From positions 62,001-126,000 of the forward strand of contig NZ_JAMSLX010000005.1 of the NCBI RefSeq assembly GCF_023806085.1: a stretch of DNA of 64,000 nt, read 5' to 3'. Below the pieces are notes generated by a model. It was not told the origin of the DNA and did no database searches. It worked only from the letters and a program-made list of their open reading frames with translations. Below, piece by piece: positions 20,658-29,296 of this stretch (position 1 is its first letter; every line of letters starts with the position of its first letter). This stretch comes from Hephaestia sp. MAHUQ-44 (GTDB lineage Bacteria > Pseudomonadota > Alphaproteobacteria > Sphingomonadales > Sphingomonadaceae). The translations under genes were made by a program, and so were the position numbers.

Positions 20658-20753
20658 GCCGGAGCGAGGTGTAGCCGCGCCCGGCACGCTTGTCGATGCA
20701 CAGCAGGGGCACCCGGCCTCGGAGAGAAGCGGCGCCGGCGCGTGCCCATCACC

Positions 20754-21746
20754 TCAGCGCGCGGCGAGCCATTCGGGAACGGACAGCCCCTTCGCCTCCA
20801 GCCAGTCCCGATTGTAGAGCGTCGAAAGATAGCGGAATCCGGTATCACACAGGATCGTCGCGATCCGCTTGCCCGGGCCAAGTTGCTTGGCAAGCCGGAT
20901 CGCGCCAGCAACGTTGATGCCGGACGACAGGCCCAGGCATAGCCCTTCCTCAGCCAGTAGACGCCGAACCCAGGTCAACCCTTCCTCATCCGAGATGCGG
21001 AATTGCGTGTCGATCGGCGCGCCTTCGAGATTGGCGGTGATCCGCCCCTGCCCGATGCCTTCGGCAACCGAATTGCCCTCCGATTTCAGTTCGCCGTGCG
21101 CATAATATTCATAGAGCGCGGCGCCGTACGGATCGCTGAGCGCGATCGTGACCTTCTCGTCCTTCGCCTTGAGCCCGAGACCAATACCGGCCAGCGTACC
21201 ACCGGTACCCACGGCGCAGGTAAAGCCATCGACGCGCCCGTCCATCTGCGCCCAGATTTCCTCGGCGGTGCCCTGGATATGCGCACGGCGGTTGGCGATA
21301 TTGTCGAACTGGTTAGCCCAGATCGCGTTATCGGTTTCTTCGGCGATCCGGCGCGAGGTATGCACAAAATGGCCAGGGTTCGAATAAGGGGCGGCCGGCA
21401 CGAGCACGAGTTCTGCGCCGAGCGCACGCAGCGTGTCCATTTTCTCGCGGCTCTGCGTCTCGGGCATGACGATGATCGTCTTGTAACCCTTGGCATTGGC
21501 CACCAGCGCGAGCCCGATTCCGGTATTGCCCGCGGTGCCCTCGACGATCGTCCCACCTGGCGCGAGTTGCCCCCTGGCCTCCGCGTCCTGGACGATGAAC
21601 AGCGCCGCCCGATCTTTCACCGATGCCCCTGGGTTGGCGAATTCACACTTGCCGTAAATTTCGCCCCCGCTCGCTTCACTGGGCCCCTTGAGGCGAACGA
21701 GTGGGGTGTTGCCGATGAGCGCGAGCGTGTCGGAAGTTGTTTGCAT
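20754..21746 (-). CDS. cysK: Cysteine synthase A (O-acetylserine sulfhydrylase)
   Basis: This is a fold-type II PLP enzyme making cysteine from O-acetylserine and sulfide. The N-terminal IGNTPLVRLKGPSE, the PLP lysine in FANPGASVKDRAA (Lys44), the Thr/Asn loop GTAGNTGIGLA and GLSSGINVAGAIRLA are typical. At 330 residues it is usual for the family, and the alphaproteobacterial sequences are close enough to cystathionine beta-synthase that a side role there cannot be excluded. It is divergent from a small membrane-protein gene. Confidence 0.9.
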   Translation of the reverse strand: MQTTSDTLALIGNTPLVRLKGPSEASGGEIYGKCEFANPGASVKDRAALFIVQDAEARGQLAPGGTIVEGTAGNTGIGLALVANAKGYKTIIVMPETQSREKMDTLRALGAELVLVPAAPYSNPGHFVHTSRRIAEETDNAIWANQFDNIANRRAHIQGTAEEIWAQMDGRVDGFTCAVGTGGTLAGIGLGLKAKDEKVTIALSDPYGAALYEYYAHGELKSEGNSVAEGIGQGRITANLEGAPIDTQFRISDEEGLTWVRRLLAEEGLCLGLSSGINVAGAIRLAKQLGPGKRIATILCDTGFRYLSTLYNRDWLEAKGLSVPEWLAAR

Positions 21747-21875
21747 GGCGTTCAGATACGCTTGTCATCCGCCCGTCGACAACCAAAGATCGCTTGACCC
21801 CATGCAAGCTGGACACGCGGTACTCGCCGCGGGCATCGCCCACCGATAGAAGGCCTCAAGCAAGGAGAGCCGCGC

Positions 21876-22040
21876 TTGATCCATCTATCGGTCGCCATCG
21901 CGCGGTTTATCGAAACCCTGCTCTGGGCGTTGGTGCGCGCGAGTCTTTCGCTCGCCGGGCTAGCGCTGCTCGGCGCCGTACTGCTCGGCCTCGGCTATTT
22001 CCTCGCCCGCTACGTCATCAGGCGCTCGCGGCAGCGGTGA
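21876..22040 (+). CDS. 54-residue membrane protein with TTG start
   Basis: I do not recognise this protein. The reading frame from TTG at 21876 gives a 54-residue product: a short amphipathic N-terminus (MIHLSVAIARFIETLLWAL), a hydrophobic helix (SLAGLALLGAVLLGLGYFL) and a basic tail (RYVIRRSRQR). A near-perfect ribosome site, AAGGAGAG, lies 6 bases before the TTG, which is the main reason to call it real. The next gene on this strand starts 101 bp later. Confidence 0.6.
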   Translation: MIHLSVAIARFIETLLWALVRASLSLAGLALLGAVLLGLGYFLARYVIRRSRQR

Positions 22041-22141
22041 CATAAAGATGAGGAAACCATGCCGGCCGGCAATATTCTTATATAAAACGCCGTACAAACT
22101 TCTTGACGAACGGAGCCTCGTAAGCGAAGCACCGCGCCGCT

Positions 22142-22519
22142 ATGAACACCCTATCCTTTACCGCCGCGGCGGCCGCGATCCTTCTGCTCGCCGGTTGCCA
22201 GCAGAAAGCCGAAACCGTCGACACCACCGCGCCGGATCCGATGGCTGCCGAACTCGCCAACGCACCCGCGGTCGAGCTGCCACCGTCGATGAAGGCGTCG
22301 GTCGCGTTCCGCTGCAAGGACAACAGCCTTGCGTTTGTCGACTTCTTCTCGGGTGACAAGCTCGCCAATCTGCGGACGAAAAAGGATGGCGAGATCATCC
22401 ATCTCACCGCCGCGAATGCGGGCGATCCGCTCACGAACGAGGGTGGCTACAAGCTGACCGGCGACCAGAAGAGCATCACGCTCACCACGCCCAGCGGCAC
22501 GCAAACCTGCAAACACTGA
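22142..22519 (+). CDS. MliC-like lipoprotein (C-type lysozyme inhibitor family)
   Basis: The 125-residue product has a lipoprotein signal peptide ending in LLLAGCQQ, so it should be lipidated at Cys19. The mature domain is a small beta-rich module with two cysteines (FRCKDNSLAFVDFF and GTQTCKH) positioned like the disulfide of MliC/PliC inhibitors of C-type lysozyme. Membership of that family is by overall pattern only. The start codon has a weak ribosome site. A clear intrinsic terminator follows. Confidence 0.7.
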   Translation: MNTLSFTAAAAAILLLAGCQQKAETVDTTAPDPMAAELANAPAVELPPSMKASVAFRCKDNSLAFVDFFSGDKLANLRTKKDGEIIHLTAANAGDPLTNEGGYKLTGDQKSITLTTPSGTQTCKH

Positions 22520-22542
22520 AACGCTCCAACGTGATCGAGCGC

Positions 22543-22575
22543 AAAAGGGGTCGGTATTGCCGGCCCCTTTTTGTA
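22543..22575 (+). terminator. Intrinsic terminator after the MliC-like gene
   Basis: A GC-rich hairpin (GGGGTCGG / CCGGCCCC with one G-T pair) followed by a run of five Ts lies about 27 bp after the stop codon. Confidence 0.8.
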
Positions 22576-22648
22576 TCTGCGGCTACCCTGCGGCGGCCAG
22601 TCGTGGCACATTCGCGCCATCCATGACCGCGCCCGCGACTCTCCGATC

Positions 22649-23428
22649 ATGACGATGCTCGATCCGCATCTGGTGCTCGGCGCCTATGCGTCCGGGGTGT
22701 TCCCGATGGCGGACAGTCGTGACGCCGACAGCATTTTCTGGGTCGAACCACGCCAGCGCGCGATCCTGCCGCTCAACCGTTTCCGAGTCTCGCATTCGCT
22801 GCGCAAGACGATCGCAGCGGACCGGTTCCGCGTGACCGCCGATGCCGCCTTTGCGCAAGTGCTCCGGTTATGCGCCGAGCGGGCGGAGAACCGGGCCGAT
22901 ACCTGGATCAACCACGCAATCGAGCGCGTTTTCATCGAGTTGCATCGGATGGGCTATGCGCATTCGATCGAATGCTGGCGAGGCGACCGACTCGTCGGCG
23001 GGCTCTACGGCATGGCGCTCGGCCGCGCTTTTTTCGGCGAGAGCATGGTAAGTCGCGAAACCGACGCCTCAAAAGTCGCGCTCGCTTGGCTGATCGCGCG
23101 GCTCAAATACGGACGCTTCACGTTACTCGATTGCCAGTTCCAGACCGATCACCTCGCGTCACTGGGGGCCGTGGAGATATCGCGCGCCGATTATCTCGAG
23201 CTGTTGGGCTCAGCGCTGGACGAATTGGCTGGGGCGGGCGCTGGCGCGGCAGGCGTCGGAGTTGGCGCAGGCGCCTCGGCCTCGACAGCCGCCTCACTTG
23301 CGGATTCATCGCTGGCCTCACCCGATTTCTTCGCACTCGATGCGCCCGATCCAAGCGATCCGATCGCCACCGTCTCGGGGCCGGTATCGGGCCGCGCCAT
23401 CGTGCAGCTCTTGGTCCACACATCATAG
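22649..23428 (+). CDS. aat: Leucyl/phenylalanyl-tRNA--protein transferase Aat
   Basis: Aat transfers Leu or Phe from tRNA to N-terminal Arg/Lys of proteins, marking them for ClpSA degradation. Motifs LVLGAYASGVFPMA, WVEPRQRAILPL, ADTWINHAIERVFIELH, GGLYGMALGRAFFGESMVS and LDCQFQTDHLASLGA cover the whole family core. The ATG at 22649 (MTMLDPH) is preferred over the upstream frame. The family core ends near 23230; about 65 further residues are Gly/Ala/Ser-rich and overlap the DUF2155 gene on the other strand. Confidence 0.93.
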   Translation: MTMLDPHLVLGAYASGVFPMADSRDADSIFWVEPRQRAILPLNRFRVSHSLRKTIAADRFRVTADAAFAQVLRLCAERAENRADTWINHAIERVFIELHRMGYAHSIECWRGDRLVGGLYGMALGRAFFGESMVSRETDASKVALAWLIARLKYGRFTLLDCQFQTDHLASLGAVEISRADYLELLGSALDELAGAGAGAAGVGVGAGASASTAASLADSSLASPDFFALDAPDPSDPIATVSGPVSGRAIVQLLVHTS

Positions 23429-23910
23429 ATCGGGTGCTGGACGACGTTCAGCCCCGGCCGTTCCTTGAACAGCCAGCCTGAAAACACACGCCGCCACTTC
23501 TGATCGAGTTGCTGCACATCGAGCTGGACGAACGCCCCGGTATAGTGCGTCTGCTCCCACGGTGCCGTTTCCTCGCATGCACGCAGCCGCACGATCACGT
23601 CGCCCACGCGCACTGCCTGCCCCGGCTTGAGCGTGATGTCGCGGCTTTCGCCGTTGCGCTTGTTGAGCAGCCCCAGCACCGCGACTCGCTGCGCCATCGG
23701 CGTCGTACCCGCCTCGCTGATCGCAGTTTGTGGCGTGTCGATCGTGACGATGTCCGAAGCGGCCTCACTGCCCTGCCCGACCGCAGCCGTCGTCGATGGC
23801 AATGGCGACGATCCGGCACCGGACGAGCGCATCGCGTCGATTCCCTGCCACGCACCCACAGCAAGCGCGGCCGCAAGTGCCGCTCCGCCAAGGAGCCGCA
23901 GGCGTGACAT
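23191..23910 (-). CDS. DUF2155 exported protein
   Basis: This is a DUF2155-family envelope protein of unknown function, common in alphaproteobacteria. A signal-peptide-like N-terminus (LRLLGGAALAAALAVGAWQG) is followed by the conserved core: LKPGQAVRVGDVIVRLRACE, then FSGWLFKERPGLNVVQHPIY and DVWTKSCTM, with two cysteines. The last roughly 50 residues are Ala/Pro/Ser-rich low complexity and lie antisense to the 3' end of aat. Its ATG shares one base with the NDUFA12 stop (TAATG). Confidence 0.88.
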   Translation of the reverse strand: MSRLRLLGGAALAAALAVGAWQGIDAMRSSGAGSSPLPSTTAAVGQGSEAASDIVTIDTPQTAISEAGTTPMAQRVAVLGLLNKRNGESRDITLKPGQAVRVGDVIVRLRACEETAPWEQTHYTGAFVQLDVQQLDQKWRRVFSGWLFKERPGLNVVQHPIYDVWTKSCTMARPDTGPETVAIGSLGSGASSAKKSGEASDESASEAAVEAEAPAPTPTPAAPAPAPANSSSAEPNSSR

Positions 23911-24299
23911 TATTCGGGAACCCAGGCTTCGTAATCACCGGTGGCGGCGGCGCGGTGTCCGCCCTTTTCGAGCGCACCGGGCGGCCGATAGGCGAGCGCG
24001 GTGCCCGTCATGTTGGGCGTGGCGGGCTTTTCCCAGCGCCGGACCTGCGGCAGTGCACGGTCGGGCACCTCATCGATCTGGTGGTGCAGCCATGAAAACC
24101 AGTCAGGCGGTACCCGGCTGGCATCGTTGGCGCCCTTATATATCACCCAACGCCGCGGCACGCCGTTTACGTCTTTACCGCCCTCGTAATAAGCGTTCCC
24201 CAGCGCATCCTCGCCGGCTCGACGCTTGCCGCGCAGCCCCATCCAGGTACCGAAGGTGGCGCCTTCCCACCAGGTGAAGGTTGATTTGAGCAGTCCCAT
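23910..24299 (-). CDS. NADH dehydrogenase accessory subunit, NDUFA12 (B17.2) family
   Basis: This is the alphaproteobacterial counterpart of the mitochondrial complex I subunit NDUFA12. Recognisable parts are TWWEGATFGTWMGL, YYEGGKDVNGVPRRWVIYKG, SRVPPDWFSWLHHQIDEVP and PNMTGTALAYRPPG. The ATG at 24299 (MGLLKSTF) matches the usual family start; the frame is open 13 codons upstream. The predicted 129 residues fit. It is translationally linked to the DUF2155 gene by one shared base. Confidence 0.93.
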   Translation of the reverse strand: MGLLKSTFTWWEGATFGTWMGLRGKRRAGEDALGNAYYEGGKDVNGVPRRWVIYKGANDASRVPPDWFSWLHHQIDEVPDRALPQVRRWEKPATPNMTGTALAYRPPGALEKGGHRAAATGDYEAWVPE

Positions 24300-24377
24300 G
24301 CCCGAGCGCTTACCGCGTGGAGCGAGCCCGGGCAACACTCGTTCAGTCAGTCGGTCGCGTTGGCGCCGCGTACGAGA

Positions 24378-24881
24378 TCAACCGTCCGCACCCGGCCAAG
24401 TCACCCTATCGTTTTCCCCGATCCCGAGTTCTGCCGTCCGCCCGCCACGCAGTTCGAGCACCGCACCTACCGGCTCGCCCGACCCGATCGGATCGGTCGA
24501 ATAAGGCGTCGTATTTTCGGCAATCCGCGCGATCGTGTGGTCAGGACGGATATAGATGATGTCGAGCGGGCTCGGCGTGTTCTTCATCCAGAAGCTCGCC
24601 TCGCGCGGCGGCCCGCCACCGGCGGGGTATGGCCAGAAGAGCATGCCGCCATCCTTGGGGATGTCGGTACGGAACATCAGCCCCCGCTCCTGCTCGGCGG
24701 CGGTCTTCGCGGGCTCGACTTCGAAATGGTGGGTGCCGGTCGTGGCGCTGGTGATAGTGACCGCGATCATCTTGGCGGCCACGGCGTCATTGGTGGCGGT
24801 ACCGGCCGCATTGCCGCCGGTACAGGCGGCGGGAACGGCCATGGCGGCAGCAAAGAGCGCCACGATGATTCGCGAAGTCAT
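24378..24881 (-). CDS. DUF192 family lipoprotein
   Basis: The 167-residue product has a signal peptide with a lipobox-like AVPAACTG, then a DUF192 domain. Family phrases are RGLMFRTDIPKDGGMLFWP, SFWMKNTPSPLDIIYI and VLELRGGRTAELGIGENDRV. The function of DUF192 is unknown; it is a small beta-barrel-like envelope domain. It lies just downstream of the cold-shock gene (17 bp) and upstream of the NDUFA12 gene, an arrangement typical of sphingomonads. Confidence 0.9.
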   Translation of the reverse strand: MTSRIIVALFAAAMAVPAACTGGNAAGTATNDAVAAKMIAVTITSATTGTHHFEVEPAKTAAEQERGLMFRTDIPKDGGMLFWPYPAGGGPPREASFWMKNTPSPLDIIYIRPDHTIARIAENTTPYSTDPIGSGEPVGAVLELRGGRTAELGIGENDRVTWPGADG

Positions 24882-24898
24882 GCTGCCCTACCTTCTTT

Positions 24899-25480
24899 TC
24901 AATGCGCGTCGTCGATCGCTTCGACCGCGACCGCAAGCGGTCCCTTGCCGGCGTCCACAACGCGCGCGCGGAGCAACTGATCCGGCTCTATGTCGATAAT
25001 ATCGGCGCGACGCAGTGTCTCGATATGGATGAAGATATCCGCAGACCCGGCTTCACGCACCAAAAATCCGTAGCCTTTGAGCCGGTTGAACCATTTCACC
25101 CGGACCGGCTCGAAATCCCCCGCATTGTCGGCAAGCGCATCGACATCATTATGCGTGCTGCGCGAGCGCGGCGTCGGCTCGATCGCATTGCTGAGGTCGA
25201 TCGAAAGAATCTCGCGTGCCTGAAGGCCGCGATCGCGATGGACCGCGATACAATGCACCCGCGCGCCTTCGGGCAAGCTGCGCCGGCCATGCGGCTGAAG
25301 CACGGTGAAGTGGATCAGGATGTCGCCCACACCGGGCTCATCGGCGACGATGAACCCGAATCCCCGCGTGACATCGAACCATTTGAGCGTGCCGCTATAG
25401 GCACGCTCTCCCCCCCCCAGATCGATTGCTTCGTCTGTCTGTTCCGGTGCGCGTGGCACCGGTTGCGGACTCACACTCAT
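24899..25480 (-). CDS. Tandem cold-shock domain protein
   Basis: This 193-residue protein contains two cold-shock domains, a layout characteristic of alphaproteobacteria. The RNP1-type motifs are [18 protein letters not shown] in the first domain and [18 protein letters not shown] in the second, each followed by an IFIH/ILIHF RNP2-type strand. It should bind single-stranded RNA or DNA. ATG at 25480 is preferred over the GTG one codon upstream. Confidence 0.93.
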   Translation of the reverse strand: MSVSPQPVPRAPEQTDEAIDLGGGERAYSGTLKWFDVTRGFGFIVADEPGVGDILIHFTVLQPHGRRSLPEGARVHCIAVHRDRGLQAREILSIDLSNAIEPTPRSRSTHNDVDALADNAGDFEPVRVKWFNRLKGYGFLVREAGSADIFIHIETLRRADIIDIEPDQLLRARVVDAGKGPLAVAVEAIDDAH

Positions 25481-25564
25481 CACGACTACCCCCAGCCACC
25501 TTCTCTATCACAAGAAAGCGCCGAGTCTAAAAGGTTGAGCCTTCGTTTACGGCTGCGGCGCGGT

Positions 25565-26101
25565 TTACGATTGTATCGATTCGGGGCGCGCGGGCTCCTC
25601 ACCCGGCGCCATCGCGACGATTCGGCACGCGATCGCGAAATCATGACCGCCACGAATCATCGCCGCCAGATGCCTCTCACGCAGCGGGCGATCAGGCACC
25701 GATGGCGCGAACGGGCCGATTCGCCGCCGCCGGGCAAAAGCAAGCGCCGCATCCAGCACCGCCGATTCGACGATCGCCGTCGCGGTGTCGCTATCCTCCT
25801 CGGCAACCCCCGCGGCATGCAGCGCCATCGCAACGCGGCGCCCGCCCAGCCCGCGGCGGGTCATCGATCGCGCCCGCGCCTCCGCGAAAGCGCGATCATC
25901 GATATAGCCGAGTGCGGCCATCCGTTCCGCGACATCGACGGGATCAATCGGGGCGCCTTCCCACCCTCGCTCACGCATCTTGCGCGCCAGATACGTCGCG
26001 AGTCGCGCGCGAGTCGTCGCGAAACGCTCGACGTAACGGAGCGCGAGTCGATCGAGCGCCGCGGCGTCTAGCGGTTTTGGGGAACGTCGTTGGCCGGGCA
26101 T
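25565..26101 (-). CDS. recX: Regulatory protein RecX
   Basis: RecX modulates RecA filaments. The 178-residue helical protein has the family pattern of three-helix repeats: ALRYVERFATTRARLATYL near the start, then ERMAALGYIDDRAFAEARAR and RGLGGRRVAMALHAAGV. The later part is degenerate compared with well-conserved RecX proteins. It is divergent from the acyl-AMP ligase and not next to recA here. Confidence 0.85.
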   Translation of the reverse strand: MPGQRRSPKPLDAAALDRLALRYVERFATTRARLATYLARKMRERGWEGAPIDPVDVAERMAALGYIDDRAFAEARARSMTRRGLGGRRVAMALHAAGVAEEDSDTATAIVESAVLDAALAFARRRRIGPFAPSVPDRPLRERHLAAMIRGGHDFAIACRIVAMAPGEEPARPESIQS

Positions 26102-26216
26102 GACGCCATCATTGTGCCACAGTCACAACGGAATTTGAACGCTAGCGCGGGGCAGAGCGATCTTGACCGCGGCGTGCGGTCGACTTTTTAAGACACTGCG
26201 CGAGGGGCGCGAAGGA

Positions 26217-27992
26217 ATGATGTCCAACGAACTCGAGCGGATCGATGCCGCCGATACGGCAGCACCGCTTGCAACACCGACCGAGGACAGCCTCCAGCGG
26301 CGCTGGGCCGATTTCGCCACGCTTGGCGAAGCGCTCGACTATGCGGCGACCGGTGCGCGCGGCTTCAATTTCCACGATCCGCGCGGGGCGCTGGTGCGTG
26401 CCTATTCGTTCGCCGAACTCCGCGACGACGCACTCGATTGCGCCTATCGCCTGATCGCCCGTGGCATCGTCCCCGGCGACCGCATCGCGCTCGTCGCCGA
26501 AACCGGCCCCGAATTCGGCGCCCTGTTCTTTGGCGCGGTCTATGCCGGTGCCTGGCCGGTGCCGCTGCCGCTGCCGACCTCGTTCGGCGGCAAGGAATCC
26601 TATGTCGAACAGCTCCGCGTCCAGCTTTCGAGCTGTGATCCGCGCCTGCTGATCTTCCCGCCCGAGCTTGCCGACATGGCGCTCGACGCCGCCCGCCTTG
26701 CGCAGGTCGAGGGCGTGGATTGGGCCAGTCTCGCGACTGCCGTGGCGCACGAAGTACCGTTGCCGCCCGCCAAGAGCGACGACATTGCCTATCTGCAATA
26801 TTCGAGCGGTTCGACGCGTTTTCCACACGGCGTCATCATCACGCATCACGCCTTGCTCAACAATCTTGCGGCCCACGCCAACGGTATGCAGCTGATCGAC
26901 ACCGACCGCTGCATTTCATGGCTTCCCTGGTATCACGACATGGGGCTGGTCGGCTGCTTCCTGTCACCGGTCGCCAATCAGGTATCGGTCGATTATCTCA
27001 AGACCGAGGATTTCGCGCGACGTCCGCTCGCGTGGCTCGATCTCATCACCCGCACGACCAAGGCCGGCGGCACCACGATCAGCTATTCGCCGACCTTCGG
27101 CTACGACATCTGCGCGCGCCGTATGTCGAGCCAGACCCGCGCCTCGGAACGGTTCGATCTGTCGAGCTGGCGACTCGCGGGCAACGGTGCCGACATGATT
27201 CGGCCCGACGTGATGCAGAGCTTCGTCGATGCTTTTGCCGACGCGGGTTTCCAGGCCTCGGCCTTCCTGCCGAGCTACGGCCTCGCCGAAGCGACGCTGG
27301 CGGTGTCGATCATGCCGCCGGGCGAAGGCATTCGCGTCGAACTCGTCGAGGAAACGCAGCTTTCGGGTATCCCCGCAGGCCAGGACCGGCCGCAACGCTT
27401 CCGCGCGATCGTCAATTGCGGCCGACCGGTCAAGGACATGACGGTCGAGGTCCGCGAGGAAGACGGTACGCCGCTGCCCGACGGCGCGATCGGCAAGATC
27501 TGGTGTTCGGGGCCATCGCTGATGACCGGCTATTTCCGTGATTCCGACGCGACCGACGCGTGCATGACCGATGGATGGCTCGACACCGGCGACATGGGCT
27601 ATGTCTCCAATGGCTACGTCTATATCGTCGGCCGGGCCAAGGACATGATCATCGTCAACGGCCGCAACCATTGGCCGCAGGACATCGAATGGGCGGTCGA
27701 GCAACTCCCCGGTTTCAAAGCCGGCGACATCGCGGCGTTCGCGATCACCACCCCCGGTGGCGAAGAGACCCCCGCGGTGCTCGTCCAATGCCGCACCTCG
27801 GACGATGCCGAGCGCCAGCGGCTGCGCGACGAGATCCGCGAACGCGTCCGTTCGGTCACGGGCATGAATTGCGTGATCGAACTGGTGCCGCCGCGCACGC
27901 TGCCGCGCACCAGCTCGGGCAAATTGAGCCGTACCAAGGCGCGCAACCTCTATCTCGCCGGCGAGATCAAGCCTTACGCGATCGCGGCCTGA
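26217..27992 (+). CDS. Fatty-acyl-AMP ligase (FAAL)
   Basis: This adenylate-forming enzyme activates a fatty acid as acyl-AMP, usually for transfer to an acyl carrier protein. The P-loop-like motif YLQYSSGSTRFPHGVIITH, the FAAL-type segment CISWLPWYHDMGLVGCFL, GYGLAEATL-like LPSYGLAEATLAVS, and WLDTGDMGYVSNGYVYIVGR are present. The ATG at 26217 follows a GAGGGG site 9 bases upstream, giving 591 residues. No carrier protein or partner gene is adjacent, so its product is unknown. Sphingolipid or lipopeptide-like lipid synthesis is only a possibility. Confidence 0.9.
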   Translation: MMSNELERIDAADTAAPLATPTEDSLQRRWADFATLGEALDYAATGARGFNFHDPRGALVRAYSFAELRDDALDCAYRLIARGIVPGDRIALVAETGPEFGALFFGAVYAGAWPVPLPLPTSFGGKESYVEQLRVQLSSCDPRLLIFPPELADMALDAARLAQVEGVDWASLATAVAHEVPLPPAKSDDIAYLQYSSGSTRFPHGVIITHHALLNNLAAHANGMQLIDTDRCISWLPWYHDMGLVGCFLSPVANQVSVDYLKTEDFARRPLAWLDLITRTTKAGGTTISYSPTFGYDICARRMSSQTRASERFDLSSWRLAGNGADMIRPDVMQSFVDAFADAGFQASAFLPSYGLAEATLAVSIMPPGEGIRVELVEETQLSGIPAGQDRPQRFRAIVNCGRPVKDMTVEVREEDGTPLPDGAIGKIWCSGPSLMTGYFRDSDATDACMTDGWLDTGDMGYVSNGYVYIVGRAKDMIIVNGRNHWPQDIEWAVEQLPGFKAGDIAAFAITTPGGEETPAVLVQCRTSDDAERQRLRDEIRERVRSVTGMNCVIELVPPRTLPRTSSGKLSRTKARNLYLAGEIKPYAIAA

Positions 27993-28828
27993 GCGCACGG
28001 GACCGCGACGGTGGCCAATCCACCTTGTCGTCAGCGCGGCCCTGATAACATTGCGCTGTGAATCGCTCGTGCCGGGCTGGATTCTGTCCAGACGGGCCGG
28101 CCTCATCAGTTTGACCAGCACCGCGGGCTCGCCTCGCGTAATCGCACCTCGACGACCGCGAGCGTGGGCGACGCACGCGATACGATGCCCGAAAGCATCG
28201 CGCTGACCGCGATCTGGTCGGTGATCCCATTCGCGATCGGTCCGCCGGCGAGCGCGAGCGAAGCGCTGGGTCTGTGGGTCGTCATCTCGCTGCTGGATGA
28301 CCGCATCGGCGGTGTCGCTGGCAGGGTTGCCTCTGGCGACGCTCGCGTTCCTCGGATTCCTCGGCAGTACGGTGACCGTAACGCTCGCGCTCGTCAGCGG
28401 ACCGCTGCTCGCGATGGGCGCGGGCTGTTGCTCATGCTGAGCTGCCTTCGCCGCGGCCACACGCTGGCGGTGATTCGCGCGGGCGAAATCGCGCTCGTCG
28501 AACATGATGATACGATGCGGCTATTGCTGCGCGATTTCGCAGATCAGCGCGCCGACTGGTTGTGGGAGATCGGCGCCGCACGCCCCATCGTGCGTGCCAG
28601 CCTACGGCTCTACCACGCCGTCGGGCCCGATCAGATGCATTCAACGGGATGCCGTTCCTCCAGATTTCGACCGGACCGACGTAGGACCAGGGCAATTTTT
28701 CGGCCGTCCGCTGCCGGTCGGCGAAGCACGCCCGATCGCATGCGGCCCCTTCGATAATTCATCCATCGCCATCGCCCGACCCGAAGCATATTGCCCCAGC
28801 GGGAAAGGATGGGTAGGGGCGGGGGCGT
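27993..28828. pseudogene. 836-bp region with no intact gene; possible gene remnants
   Basis: No frame covers this stretch convincingly. Plus-strand pieces look protein-like but switch frames: a hydrophobic stretch (IALTAIWSVIPFAIG) at about 28190-28240, another (LATLAFLGFLGSTVTVTLAL) at about 28335-28395, and a soluble piece (HTLAVIRAGEIALVEHDD) at about 28460-28515. Broken membrane-protein remnants are one reading; GC-rich non-coding DNA is another. I do not assign a family. Confidence 0.3.
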
Positions 28829-28905
28829 AGGGGCGTAGCTCAGTTGGTTAGAGCGTCGGTCTCCAAAACCGAAGGCCCTCGGTTCGAATCCGAGCGCCCC
28901 TGCCA
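28829..28905 (+). tRNA. tRNA-Trp (CCA anticodon)
   Basis: The 77-nt sequence folds as a cloverleaf: acceptor stem AGGGGCG/CGCCCCT, D arm TAGCTCAGTTGGTTAGAG, anticodon loop with CCA, T arm GGTTCGAATCC and an encoded CCA end. It directly precedes secE, as in many bacteria. Confidence 0.97.
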
Positions 28906-29067
28906 TCCGTCGTGCCGCGCCCTTGCCCGCGGCGGGCCCTTGTGTTTCGGAATATCCGACGCTATCTCGCGGTCACTTTTCCGACATCGCGGACAGGGCT
29001 AGCGGTTGACCAGCACCGGGCACCGGGCCATGTCCCTTTTTCGGTATTATTGGAAGAGCACAGCCCC

Positions 29068-29265
29068 GTGGCCAAGACGTCCCCGATCGAGTTCATCCGG
29101 CAGGTTCAGGCCGAGACCCGCAAAGTCGTGTGGCCCGGCCGGCGCCAGACGGTGATGACCGCGGTGATGGTGATCGTCATGACCTCGATGCTCGCGCTGT
29201 TCTTCGTCGGCATCGATTCGATCTTCGACGCGATCGTCAAGGCATTGCTGTCGCTCGCCGGCTGA
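29068..29265 (+). CDS. secE: Preprotein translocase subunit SecE
   Basis: SecE is the essential small subunit of the SecYEG channel. From the GTG at 29068 the 65-residue protein reads as a short amphipathic N-terminus (SPIEFIRQVQAETRKVVWPG, the conserved region contacting SecY) followed by one membrane helix (VMVIVMTSMLALFFVGIDSI). Upstream in-frame sequence overlaps the tRNA flank and is not conserved-looking. A GGAAGAG ribosome site precedes the GTG. It is 31 bp ahead of nusG. Confidence 0.95.
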   Translation: MAKTSPIEFIRQVQAETRKVVWPGRRQTVMTAVMVIVMTSMLALFFVGIDSIFDAIVKALLSLAG

Positions 29266-29296
29266 CCTCAAAAGACAAGGGACAAGGGACATATCC

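Noticed and set aside
28631..28906. Minus-strand open frame with GALGFEPRAFGFGDRRSN at its start
   Set aside because: It is the translation of the reverse strand of tRNA-Trp and flank, a well-known false protein.
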